Positions 35,972 through 44,014 of a stretch of DNA of 64,000 bases are shown piece by piece. Under the pieces are notes generated by a model. The model was given only the letters and a program-made list of their open reading frames with translations, ran no database searches and had not been told where the DNA came from. How positions within the stretch are numbered: position 1 is the first letter of the stretch; each line of letters opens with the position of its first letter. The DNA lies in the NCBI GenBank assembly GCA_046729975.1, contig JBKPHS010000157.1:1-64000 (forward strand). Direction: 5' to 3'. Position numbers and translations under genes: made by a program. The DNA is from JBKPHS01 sp046729975. GTDB lineage: Bacteria > Actinomycetota > Thermoleophilia > Solirubrobacterales > Thermoleophilaceae.

Positions 35972-36048
35972 TAATCGGTAGTCGGTAATCGGTAATCGGG
36001 CTTGGGTTCGGGGCCGTTCCGGACTACCGACTACCGACTACCGACTAC
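35972..36048. repeat. Tandem-heptamer inverted repeat D
   Basis: The left arm is four heptamers TAATCGG/TAGTCGG (35972-35999), then a 22-base spacer, and the right arm three GACTACC plus GACTAC (36022-36048). In the minus-strand transcript the arms pair with G-U wobbles. It fills the tig-clpP gap, and the right arm ends 2 bases from the tig stop codon. The heptamers match repeat A at 2406-2480. Confidence 0.85.
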
Positions 36049-36050
36049 TC

Positions 36051-37460
36051 CTAGGATCCCGGCGTCCAGAGCTGACCCGACTTCTCTTTCGCCTCTTTCT
36101 CCGGGGTCCAGAGCTGCTCTTTCGCCTTCGCTTGCTCCGCCGGGATCGGCTTGGCCGACTCGGCGAGCAGGTCGAGCGCCTTGCGCATCGCGATGTCCTC
36201 GCGCAGGAGCTCGTCGCGCCCCTGCTCCCTGGCGCGATCCAGGGTCTTGCGGATCGCCTTCTCGCTCGGCTCTTGGCCGCCGGCTCCCGTGGCGACCTGC
36301 CGCAGCGCGTCCATGACCTCGTCGTCTGTGACCTGGATGCCCTCGGCCTCGACGACGGCGGCGAGGACGCTCTCGCGCCGGAGCGCCCGCTCCGCCTCTG
36401 GCTCGGCCTCGTCGATCAGCTCGTGCTGGTCCTTGCCCATCAGCTGCGCGTAGCGCGCGGGCGAGATGCCCTGAGCCTCGAGACGGCGGGCCGTGTGCGC
36501 CCACATCTCGTGGGCCTTCGCGTGCACGAGCTCGTGGGGAATGTCGATCCTGGCGCGCTCGACCGCCGCGTCGACGGCCGCCTCGCGGAACTCGGCGTCG
36601 ATCGCGCGCTCGTCGGCCTCATTCAGCTTCGACTCGATGTCCGCCCGCAGCTCGTCGAGTGAGTCGAACCCGCCCGCCTCGCTCGCGAAGTCGTCGTCGA
36701 GCTCGGGCAGCCTCTTCTCCTTGACCTCCTTCACCGCGGTCGCGAAGACGGCCTCCTTGCCGGTCAAATGCTCCGCCGGGTAGTCGTCGGGGAACGTGAC
36801 CCGGACCTCGAGCTCGTCGCCCGCTCGGGCGCCCACGAGCTGCTGCTCGAAGCCCTCGATCAGCCGGCCTGATCCAAGCTCGAGCAGGTACCCGCGAGCC
36901 TCGCCGCCCTCGAAGGGCTCGCCGTCAACCGTGCCGGCGAAGTCGATCACGACGTAGTCGCCATCGGTCGCCTCGCGATCCACGGTCTCGAGCGAGGCCA
37001 GCGACTCGCGCAGCCGGGTCAGCGCGGCGTCGACCTCGTCGGGGCGCACCTCCGGCTCGCGCCTGCCGACCTCGAGGCCCTTGTACTCGCCCAGCTCGGC
37101 CGGCGGCCGTACGCCGACCTCGATCGAGAATGCGAGCGGCGCTCCCTTCTCGGGCAGCTCGGTGAGGTCGAGCCTCGGATCGCCCACCGTCGCCAGGCGC
37201 GCCTCGCCGATGGCCTCCTCGTACCAGGCCGGCAGGGCGCGCCGCACCGCCTCCTCGAGAACGGCCTCGCGCCCGACGCGCTGGATCACGACCTGGGGCG
37301 GCACCTTGCCCTTGCGGAAGCCGGCGATCTTCAGGTCGCTGCCGAGCGCCTTCGCGGCCCCCTGAAGCTCGCGCTCGACGGCATCGGCGGGCACCTCGAC
37401 CTCCACGCGCACGCGCGAGTCGCCGAGCTCCTTCGTGCTGGTTGTGAGCGCCGTCGCCAT
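36051..37460 (-). CDS. tig: Trigger factor
   Basis: A 469-residue ribosome-associated chaperone. The ribosome-binding signature is KIAGFRKGKVPPQVVIQRVG, the PPIase domain runs from DGDYVVIDFAGTVDGEPFEG to FPDDYPAEHLTGKEAVFATA, and the rest is the helical chaperone arm. The C-terminus adds a tail with LWTP twice (KEQLWTPEKEAKEK, SGQLWTPGS) that the E. coli protein lacks. ATG at 37460 fits the family start; a longer frame is rejected. Confidence 0.95.
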   Translation of the reverse strand: MATALTTSTKELGDSRVRVEVEVPADAVERELQGAAKALGSDLKIAGFRKGKVPPQVVIQRVGREAVLEEAVRRALPAWYEEAIGEARLATVGDPRLDLTELPEKGAPLAFSIEVGVRPPAELGEYKGLEVGRREPEVRPDEVDAALTRLRESLASLETVDREATDGDYVVIDFAGTVDGEPFEGGEARGYLLELGSGRLIEGFEQQLVGARAGDELEVRVTFPDDYPAEHLTGKEAVFATAVKEVKEKRLPELDDDFASEAGGFDSLDELRADIESKLNEADERAIDAEFREAAVDAAVERARIDIPHELVHAKAHEMWAHTARRLEAQGISPARYAQLMGKDQHELIDEAEPEAERALRRESVLAAVVEAEGIQVTDDEVMDALRQVATGAGGQEPSEKAIRKTLDRAREQGRDELLREDIAMRKALDLLAESAKPIPAEQAKAKEQLWTPEKEAKEKSGQLWTPGS

Positions 37461-37487
37461 CGGTCCGGCCACGATAGCGTGGGCGCC

Positions 37488-37637
37488 GTGCGGCCACTCG
37501 ACTCCCCGGCACGCCGGCTCGCAGCCTGGCTCGTGACCGGTCCGGTCGGGCATCTGTGGTCAACGACGGCGGACGTCGTGCTGCTCTGGCTCCGGTACGG
37601 ACGCCGGCTCGCGCGCGCGAGACTAGGGCGGGGTTAG
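37488..37637 (+). CDS. 49-residue small protein divergent from tig
   Basis: The ORF from GTG 37488 (an in-frame GTG also at 37479) to TAG 37637 encodes VRPLDSPARRLAAWLVTGPV followed by GHLWSTTADVVLLWLRYGRR and LARARLGRG. It is a Trp/Leu/Arg-rich amphipathic helix of the kind seen in short conserved actinobacterial proteins. It occupies the whole gap between tig and the next gene. The function is unknown; no paralogue is visible in the window. Confidence 0.5.
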   Translation: MRPLDSPARRLAAWLVTGPVGHLWSTTADVVLLWLRYGRRLARARLGRG

Positions 37638-37647
37638 CAGCCGGGCG

Positions 37648-38394
37648 TTAGGGCTGCGGCGCGGTGTCCCCCGGAGGGGCGGGCGCAGGCTGGGTCTGCT
37701 GCGGCTGGGTCTCTGTCGGAGCCGGCTGGGTCTGCTGCGGCTGGGTCTCCGTGGGCGACTCGCCGGGTACCTTCTGCTCGGGGTCGGTCTCTGTCTCTTT
37801 GTCGTCGGGCGAAGTCTCGACGGGCGCCGGCTTCTCCTCGGTCTTGCGCTTCGAAGAGTTGCCGCCCGAGAAGAAGGTCGTGTCGCGCCCGCCGCCCGAC
37901 ACGGAGGAGCCGGTGATCAGCTCGGGGACCGTCAGCGCGAACACCGCGACGGCGAAGGCGATCGCACCGGTGACGAGCGCGACCTTCAGGTTCAGGCGCC
38001 GGCGCGGGCGATAGACGCGCACGTCGTCGGGTGTCCGGCCCGGCGGGGTCTCGCGCAGCCGGCGCGGATCGAAGCGCTCGGCCGAAGGCCGCGCCGTCGC
38101 GGCCTGCTGCCTTCGCGTGGTCGCCACCGTGCGGATGCGCTCGGTCGGTCGATGCAGAAGCTCGCTGACGATGGTCACGATCACGGGCGTGATCGCGGCC
38201 GTGACAACCTTGCCGCCCTCCCAGAACTGCGAGGTCGCCACAGCGGCGACGGCCGACGCGATGCTCGCGATGACGAGCGTCTGGAGCGAGAGCGTTCCGA
38301 CGCTCTCCCGCTGATCGGGGACCGGCCCCGATTCCTGCGCCTGGACCGTCGGTGGGGGAGCTTCGAAGCTTGTCCGATGCCTCACCGAAGGCAA
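37648..38394 (-). CDS. Membrane protein with Pro/Gln/Thr repeat tail
   Basis: A 248-residue protein. The first half has a hydrophobic segment (SLQTLVIASIASAVAAVATS) and cytoplasmic Arg-rich stretches, then a second span (VALVTGAIAFAVAVFALTV). The exported tail is low-complexity: PTETQPQQTQPA occurs twice as near-exact repeats, ending PAPPGDTAPQP. The start overlaps the nuclease gene by 13 bases. No function is recognised; a wall-spanning tail is likely. Confidence 0.7.
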   Translation of the reverse strand: MPSVRHRTSFEAPPPTVQAQESGPVPDQRESVGTLSLQTLVIASIASAVAAVATSQFWEGGKVVTAAITPVIVTIVSELLHRPTERIRTVATTRRQQAATARPSAERFDPRRLRETPPGRTPDDVRVYRPRRRLNLKVALVTGAIAFAVAVFALTVPELITGSSVSGGGRDTTFFSGGNSSKRKTEEKPAPVETSPDDKETETDPEQKVPGESPTETQPQQTQPAPTETQPQQTQPAPAPPGDTAPQP

Positions 38395-40082
38395 GGACCA
38401 GAGGCTAGCGATTGAGCCTCCATCGCCTCGTCCTCACCCTTCGGGTCACGCAGAAATGCCCTCAGGGATGCCTCATCGGCGGCCTCGCCGAGCGGAAGCC
38501 AGGACGCCTCGTTGGTCGCGAGCCAGGAGCCGACGATGCGCACCTCGTCCACCTCGCCGGCCGGGACGGCTGTCAGGCTGGGGCGGCGCGCGCTCCTCCC
38601 GAGCGCGGCGCGGCTGCGCTCCGCAAGCTCGCCCGGAGGTCGCAGCGGGCCCCAGTCGACGACACGGCCGGCGACGAGCCAGAAGGCGTCGAAACGCTCC
38701 TTCACCGGGTGTGGCGCCAGGACGAGCCGCGAGCATGTGTGTGTCGCCTGCAGCACCCCGCCGAGCCGCGACAGGACGGCCGACAGCCTGCCGTGACGCC
38801 GAAGCAGCACGGCCGCCCGCTCGAACCGCTCGGCCGCCGCCGCCTCCCGCATCTCGTGCTCGATGTGGCGCAGCAGCAGCGCGCCCGCCTCGCCGTCCTC
38901 GTCGAAGAGCGCGAACGCCTGGTCGAGCCGGCGGCGGTAGAGGTTCGGATCGAGGTCGTTGAGGCAGGGCGAGAGGCAGCGGCCCATCTGCCCGTAGACG
39001 GATGGGTGCTCGCGCAGGGCGAGCCCGCGGCCGCAGTGGCGCAGCTGGAACAGCGAGTTCAGCTGGTCCACGAGCTCGAGCGCGTCCGCGCGTCCGCGCA
39101 GCGGCCCGACGTTGATCGCGTGACCCGCGGCCGGTTCGGGAGCGACCTCGAGGATCGGATAGGCGATGTCGAGCCGGCATCGCAGGTAGACGTAGCCGTC
39201 TGTTCGCTTGAGCTTGACGTTGCCGGGCGGCTGCCAGGCCTTGATCAGCCGGTTCTCGAGCACGAGCGCCCCGAGCTCCGAGTTCGTCGGCATGTAGTCC
39301 ACCACCTCGGCACGCTCGGTCCACCCCGACGGCGCGCAGAAATGCGCTCGGGCCCGCGACCGCACCGAGACTGACTTGCCCACGTAGAGTGCGCGACCGC
39401 GCTCGTCGCGGAACACGTAGACGCCGGGGTCGTCGGGCAGCCTGCTGAGGTCTGGACGGTCGCCCCGCGGCACGGGGGCGGCCGGCTCGGGCCGCGGCCG
39501 CCTGCGGGGAGCGAGCAGCGCCAGCGCCTCCCCCACCGTGGCGGCGCTCGCACACAGCTTCGGGAACAGCGCGCAGAAGATCCGCGCGCAGGTCTGCGCG
39601 TCGACGAGCGCGCGGTGCACCCCCTCGACGTCTATCCCGAGCGATTCCGCCAGCGGCGCGAGCGCCCGCCGGGTGGCGAGGGGCGCGTAGCGGCGGGCCA
39701 GGGCGACGGTGCAGAGGACCGGCGGGTCGGGCCACTCGAGCCCGGCCCGCTCGAACGCCTGCTGGAGGACGCGCCGATCGAACGAGGCGCTGTGGGCAAC
39801 GAGCACCCGCCGCTCGAGCAGGCCGGCCACGGGCCGCAGCGCATCCGCCGCGGGCGGCGCCGAGTCCACCATCGCCTGGGTGATGCCGGTGAAGCGCTGG
39901 ATCCCGCGTGACAGCGGCCGCTCGACCCTCACCAGCGACTCGTACTCGTCGTGCAGCTCACCGCCGCCGACCAGTACGCAGCCCACCTCCGTCAGCTCGC
40001 ACAGCTCGCCCGCGCGGCCATTCGTCTCGACGTCGAGCGCGACGAACTCCGAGCTGGCGAGCGGGTGGGCGGATAGCCGCAT
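38382..40082 (-). CDS. DEDDh exonuclease fused to GIY-YIG (UvrC-like) endonuclease
   Basis: A 566-residue two-nuclease protein. Residues ~10-180 form a DnaQ-like exonuclease (FVALDVETNG, IQRFTGITQAMV, VAHSASFDRRVL, and the HRALVDAQTCARI His/Asp motif). Residues ~210-300 form a GIY-YIG nuclease (LPDDPGVYVFRDERGRALYV, GKSVSVRSRARAHF, with ALVLENRLIKAWQP). The rest is UvrC/Cho-like with a Cys-bearing YGQMGRCLSPCLNDL segment. Such fusions occur in actinobacteria and probably act in DNA repair. Confidence 0.88.
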   Translation of the reverse strand: MRLSAHPLASSEFVALDVETNGRAGELCELTEVGCVLVGGGELHDEYESLVRVERPLSRGIQRFTGITQAMVDSAPPAADALRPVAGLLERRVLVAHSASFDRRVLQQAFERAGLEWPDPPVLCTVALARRYAPLATRRALAPLAESLGIDVEGVHRALVDAQTCARIFCALFPKLCASAATVGEALALLAPRRRPRPEPAAPVPRGDRPDLSRLPDDPGVYVFRDERGRALYVGKSVSVRSRARAHFCAPSGWTERAEVVDYMPTNSELGALVLENRLIKAWQPPGNVKLKRTDGYVYLRCRLDIAYPILEVAPEPAAGHAINVGPLRGRADALELVDQLNSLFQLRHCGRGLALREHPSVYGQMGRCLSPCLNDLDPNLYRRRLDQAFALFDEDGEAGALLLRHIEHEMREAAAAERFERAAVLLRRHGRLSAVLSRLGGVLQATHTCSRLVLAPHPVKERFDAFWLVAGRVVDWGPLRPPGELAERSRAALGRSARRPSLTAVPAGEVDEVRIVGSWLATNEASWLPLGEAADEASLRAFLRDPKGEDEAMEAQSLASGPCLR

Positions 40083-40141
40083 GGGCCGGGTGGTCTACGC
40101 CCCCGGCCGGACGGCTCGCTAGGTCATTTGCAGGGGCCGGG

Positions 40142-40519
40142 CTACTCGACGGACTCGACGGCTTCGACGGCCATGTCGAGGCCGTCGACCTGGGCGCAGT
40201 GGCCCAGCTCCTCGAGGAAGTCCTGGAGCCGCTGCAGGTGGTCGTACAGGCAGCGGCGGCGGACGTGAAGGACGGGTATCTCGTTGTGATCGACGGCGCG
40301 AGCCTCGCTCTCGCCGATGCGGCCCGGCGCGACCATCAGGTGGCTGATCTGCGTGTCCGCCCCGCCGTGCCCGAGGTACGTGCTGTCGAGCCATAGCCCC
40401 CGGTCCCGTAGCGTCGTGGACAGGACGATGACGTTGAGGCTGGCCTCCGTGAGGATCGTCTCGCTGCGGGCCGGCGCACCGTCAACGCGAATTCGGCAAC
40501 TGATCTCGCGGCGCGCCAT
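40142..40519 (-). CDS. Uncharacterised ~125-residue protein
   Basis: ATG at 40519 (MARREISCRIRVDGAPARSE) is preferred to 40576. The middle part (ASLNVIVLSTTLRDRGLWLD, STYLGHGGADTQISHLMVAP) suggests alpha/beta structure. The end is acidic (MAVEAVESVE). Base composition matches the surroundings. No family is recognised. The 276-base gap downstream (40520-40795) holds only a short CCGGCG-CAA-CGCCGG hairpin at 40718. Confidence 0.5.
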   Translation of the reverse strand: MARREISCRIRVDGAPARSETILTEASLNVIVLSTTLRDRGLWLDSTYLGHGGADTQISHLMVAPGRIGESEARAVDHNEIPVLHVRRRCLYDHLQRLQDFLEELGHCAQVDGLDMAVEAVESVE

Positions 40520-40795
40520 TCGAAATCCACAGTACATGCGATCCCGTGCGCTCGCCAGATGCCTAAGCGCCGTCATTGCCGCTCATTGGGCGCTTCCGCG
40601 GGAGCGATCGCCGGCCACGACGGCGAGCCGGTCTAGCGACCACCGCAGCAGCCGGGACCCCCTCCAATGCCGCTCCTCGCCGGGTGCCTACCCCGACGTA
40701 AGTAAGACAACGGCAAGCCGGCGCAACGCCGGACGCGCTTTCCATCTCGCCTACGCCGCGCTATGGTCGCCTGAGGAGCTTCGGCGAGGAATGCG

Positions 40796-41293
40796 ATGAG
40801 CTGGCAGACCAGCGTGCTGGTGGTGGCGAACGTGACCGCGGGCTCCGACGAGTTGCTCGAAGCGCTCGCGGCCCGCGCCAAGCACGGCCCGGCGGCCTTC
40901 ACGCTCGTGGTTCCAGCTCCAGGCGGCGTCGAGGCGCGCGCGAGTGCGCGAGCCCGGCTCGAAGGCGCTCTCGAGCGGCTGCGGGCGGAAGGCCTCGAGG
41001 TCGACGGGCGGCTCGGCGACCCGGACCCGCTCGTAGCGATCAAGGAGGGCTGGGACCCGGCGGCGTTCGACGAGATCGTTGTCTGCACGCTTCCGACCGG
41101 CGCCTCCCGGTGGCTGCTCGTCGATCTTCCGCATCGAGTCGAGCGGCTCACCGGCGCGCCGGTCACGCACGTGGTTGCGCGAGAGCCGCGGCCCCCGGCG
41201 CCCACCGTCCCGGCGCCAGAGCACGAGACCCTCGGGGTGCTGTCGCCGCTCCTGCCGCTTGGCTGGGGCCACGACCGCGAGAAGGCTCGCTGA
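40796..41293 (+). CDS. Universal-stress-like alpha/beta protein
   Basis: A 165-residue protein. The pattern SVLVVANVTAGSDELLEAL, AAFTLVVPAPGG, a helix of ARLEGALERLRAEGLEVDGR, LGDPDPLVAIKEGWDPAAFD and EIVVCTLPTGASRWLLVDLP resembles a USP-type Rossmann-like fold without the full ATP motif. It ends 1 base before the ACT-domain gene, so it is probably cotranscribed. The function is unknown. Confidence 0.72.
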   Translation: MSWQTSVLVVANVTAGSDELLEALAARAKHGPAAFTLVVPAPGGVEARASARARLEGALERLRAEGLEVDGRLGDPDPLVAIKEGWDPAAFDEIVVCTLPTGASRWLLVDLPHRVERLTGAPVTHVVAREPRPPAPTVPAPEHETLGVLSPLLPLGWGHDREKAR

Positions 41294-41294
41294 A

Positions 41295-41705
41295 ATGCCA
41301 CCGACGGACCTCGCGGTCGCCGTCGAAAACCAACCCGGGACGCTCGCCAATCTCGGCGAGGCGACCGGTGGCGCAGGAGTGAACATCGACGGCATCTGCG
41401 CGGTGCCCGGCGACGGCGTGGTGCACATCCTCGTGCAGGACGGCGCTGCGGCCCGGGAGGCACTCGAGGCAGCCGGGCTCGAGATCCAGGAGGAGCGCGA
41501 GGTGCTGGTCCTGCGCGGCGGCGTCGATCTGGTCGACAAGCCCGGCGTGGCAGGCGTCATCGCGCGTGCGATGGCCGACGCCGGCGTGAACATCGACCTG
41601 ATCTACACCACGCTGAAGGGCGACATCGCGATCGCGACGGACGACATCGAGCGCGCCCGCGAGGCGCAGAAGCGCGCCGGCGTGCCTGCCGCCGTCGCCT
41701 TCTGA
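41295..41705 (+). CDS. Two-ACT-domain protein
   Basis: A 136-residue protein made of two ACT-like repeats: LAVAVENQPGTLANLGEATG then VNIDGICAVPGDGVVHILVQ; and VLVLRGGVDLVDKPGVAGVI then VNIDLIYTTLKGDIAIATDD. ACT pairs bind small ligands such as amino acids. There is no catalytic domain, so it is probably a sensor or regulator. It sits 1 base after the preceding gene and 36 bases before rnd. Confidence 0.8.
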   Translation: MPPTDLAVAVENQPGTLANLGEATGGAGVNIDGICAVPGDGVVHILVQDGAAAREALEAAGLEIQEEREVLVLRGGVDLVDKPGVAGVIARAMADAGVNIDLIYTTLKGDIAIATDDIERAREAQKRAGVPAAVAF

Positions 41706-41741
41706 CGCACCCGCTCGCGAGGGCACGGCAAGATTCCGGCG

Positions 41742-42893
41742 GTGACCGCCGAGCTCGCCACGCTCGCGTCGCGGGGCGGACGCCTCGCCATCGACACCGA
41801 GTTCATGTCCGAGGGGCGCTACCGCGCGCTGCTCTGCCTCGCCCAGATCGCCGTGCCGGACCCCGGCGAGGACGGCGGCGTGCGGACCGAGGTGCTCGAC
41901 CCGCTCGTGGATGCCCTGGACCCGCGGCCGGTGGCCGCCGCGCTCGCCGACCCGGCGGTGGAGATCACGGTGCACGCCGGGCGCCAAGACATCGCGATCC
42001 TGAGACGGGCCTGGCGCACCGAGGTGACGAACGTGTTCGACACCCAGGTGGCGGCCGGCTTCGTCGGCTTCGGCCCGCAGGAGCGCTACGAGTCGCTCGT
42101 GCGCAGCGTGCTGGGAGTGAAGCTCGGCGGCTCCGAAGGGTTCACTCGCTGGGATCGGCGCCCCCTGACCGAGGCGCAGCTCTCATACGCGCGGGCGGAC
42201 GCCGCACGACTGCTCGAGCTCGGCGGCGTATTGCAGGAGCGGCTGGCGGAGGCCGGCCGGCTGGAGTGGGCACGCGAGGAGTGCCGGCCGCTCGAGCGCT
42301 CGAGCGAAGAGCGCGACCCCGAGCGCACCTTTCAGCGGCTGCCGCGCGTCGGCGGGCTGCGTTCCGAGCAGCGGGCGGTCGGGTGGACGCTCGTGCAGTG
42401 GCGTGAGCGCACGGCGCGGGAGCTGGACCGCCCGATCGGGACAGTGCTTCCCGACCAGGCGCTCGTCGAGCTGGCCCGGCGGCGGCCCTCCAGCCGGGAG
42501 GAGCTCGAGCACATCCGCGGGCTGCCGAAGCCGACCCTCCACCGCCGCCACCGCGAGCTCCTCGACGCGATCCGCCAGGGCAGGGGCGTGGAGGTGCCTC
42601 CACTGCCCGACGAGCGCGTACGCCCGCGCCCGGCAGACACCCCCCTCGTCTCTCTGACTGCGGCGCTCGTGCGGCAGCGGTCGCTCGAATCGGGCGTCGC
42701 GACGGACCTGATAGCGACCCAATCGGAGCTCGGCCGCCTCGTGGCCGCCGTCCGCGCCGACGAGCCCGAGCCCGACCTGCCGGTGCTCGCCGGCTGGCGG
42801 CGCGAGCTCGTGGGCGGTGAGATCCTCGAGCTGCTCGCTGGACGCAGGGCCCTCGGCGTCAGTCGCGAGGGTCTCCGGGTCGAGTCGAGCTGA
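41742..42893 (+). CDS. rnd: Ribonuclease D
   Basis: A 383-residue 3'-5' exoribonuclease. The DEDDy exonuclease domain has LAIDTEFMSEGRYRALLCL, ITVHAGRQDIAILRRAW, TNVFDTQVAAGFVGFGPQER and the YARADAARLLELG Tyr/Asp motif. An HRDC domain follows (LVQWRERTARELDRPIGTVL, LPDQALVELARRRPSSREEL). GTG start at 41742. It trims tRNA precursors and other stable RNAs. Confidence 0.92.
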   Translation: MTAELATLASRGGRLAIDTEFMSEGRYRALLCLAQIAVPDPGEDGGVRTEVLDPLVDALDPRPVAAALADPAVEITVHAGRQDIAILRRAWRTEVTNVFDTQVAAGFVGFGPQERYESLVRSVLGVKLGGSEGFTRWDRRPLTEAQLSYARADAARLLELGGVLQERLAEAGRLEWAREECRPLERSSEERDPERTFQRLPRVGGLRSEQRAVGWTLVQWRERTARELDRPIGTVLPDQALVELARRRPSSREELEHIRGLPKPTLHRRHRELLDAIRQGRGVEVPPLPDERVRPRPADTPLVSLTAALVRQRSLESGVATDLIATQSELGRLVAAVRADEPEPDLPVLAGWRRELVGGEILELLAGRRALGVSREGLRVESS

Positions 42894-42923
42894 GCAGAGC
42901 GGGTTTGGCGCGAGCTCGGAGCT

Positions 42924-43193
42924 CTACCGGTCCCGCTGGTCGTGCTTCGGACCCTCGGAGGGGAAGGCCTCCAGATCCTCGCGCGGGTGAGGCTCGCTCG
43001 TGCTCGTGCTGCCGGTGGGCGAGTGCGGCTCGTCGCCGAACGGCTCCTCGTCGGGATCGGGCGGATCGCGCGGGTCTTCCCGCTTGTCGTAGGGATCCGG
43101 CCACTCGTCGGGGTCCGGTTCGCTCGCCGGGTTGTTCAGCGAGTGGTGTGGGTCCAGGTCCTGCGAGCGGTCGCCGGGATCACGTTCTTCCAT
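42924..43193 (-). CDS. Small acidic Pro/Asp-rich disordered protein
   Basis: An 89-residue protein with almost no hydrophobic residues (EPDPDEWPDPYDKREDPRDP, EDLEAFPSEGPKHDQRDR). Composition is unlike a random shadow frame, and the opposite strand carries no other gene, which supports reality. It is predicted to be intrinsically disordered. The function is unknown. Confidence 0.5.
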   Translation of the reverse strand: MEERDPGDRSQDLDPHHSLNNPASEPDPDEWPDPYDKREDPRDPPDPDEEPFGDEPHSPTGSTSTSEPHPREDLEAFPSEGPKHDQRDR

Positions 43194-43233
43194 GAACGAA
43201 AGGGTACGCCCTGGGCCTGGGATGCTTTGGGCG

Positions 43234-44013
43234 ATGGACGTCGACGCCGCGATCGCGGACCTCTACGGCCTGCCGCTCGAGGAGTTCACGCCGGCCCGTA
43301 ACGAGCTGGCGAAGCGCCTGCGGCGCGAGGGGGACCGCGAGGCCGCCGGCCGCGTGGCGGGTGCCAAGAAGGCGACCGCGGCGAGCTGGGCCGCGAACCA
43401 GCTGGCGCGCCGCCGCTCGCGCGAGACGCGCGCCCTGATCGACGCGGGCGAGCGCCTGCGCAAGGCGCAGGCGTCCCTCGGCGGTCGCGACGGCCCGCGG
43501 AAGCTTCGCGAGGCGGCGGACGCGGAGCGCGAGGCCGTCGACCGCCTCGTGTCGATGGCTCCGGACCTCGCCTCCGAGTGGGGCACGCAACTGAGTCCGG
43601 CGGCGCTCGAGCGGCTACGCGAGACGCTGCACGCCGCCGCGGGCGACGAGGAGACGCGCGAGCTGCTCAAGGCCGGCCGGCTGACGGAGGACCGCCGCGC
43701 CGTGGGGCTCGGAAGCGCCTTGTCCGGGACACCCGCCCGCACGAAGCGAGCGGCTGAGCCGCCGGCGAAGCGCGCGGATACCGAGCGCCGCGAGCGGATC
43801 GCGGCGCTGAGGAAGCGACTCGACGGGGCCCGGCGAGCGCAGCGCGAGGCTGCGGGCGAGGTGCGGGCGCGCGAGCGGGAGGAGTCGTCAGCGCGGCGGG
43901 CGCTCGAGGCCGCGGAGCGGGCGGCGGAGCGCGCCCGCTCGGGGCTCGCTGAGGCCGAGCGCAAGACCGAGGCGCTCGAGGACGAGCTCCGCGACACCCG
44001 CCGGGCCGGTTAG
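43234..44013 (+). CDS. Coiled-coil protein of actinobacterial type
   Basis: A 259-residue protein. The N-terminal domain (IADLYGLPLEEFTPARNELA, KRLRREGDREAAGRVAGAKK, AASWAANQLARR) is a conserved-looking helical module. The C-terminal ~90 residues are a long Arg/Glu coiled coil (IAALRKRLDGARRAQREAAG, SSARRALEAAERAAERARSG). ATG at 43234 is chosen over starts at 43132-43222. No enzymatic motif is present. It ends 1 base from the convergent peptidase gene. Confidence 0.68.
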   Translation: MDVDAAIADLYGLPLEEFTPARNELAKRLRREGDREAAGRVAGAKKATAASWAANQLARRRSRETRALIDAGERLRKAQASLGGRDGPRKLREAADAEREAVDRLVSMAPDLASEWGTQLSPAALERLRETLHAAAGDEETRELLKAGRLTEDRRAVGLGSALSGTPARTKRAAEPPAKRADTERRERIAALRKRLDGARRAQREAAGEVRAREREESSARRALEAAERAAERARSGLAEAERKTEALEDELRDTRRAG

Positions 44014-44014
44014 C

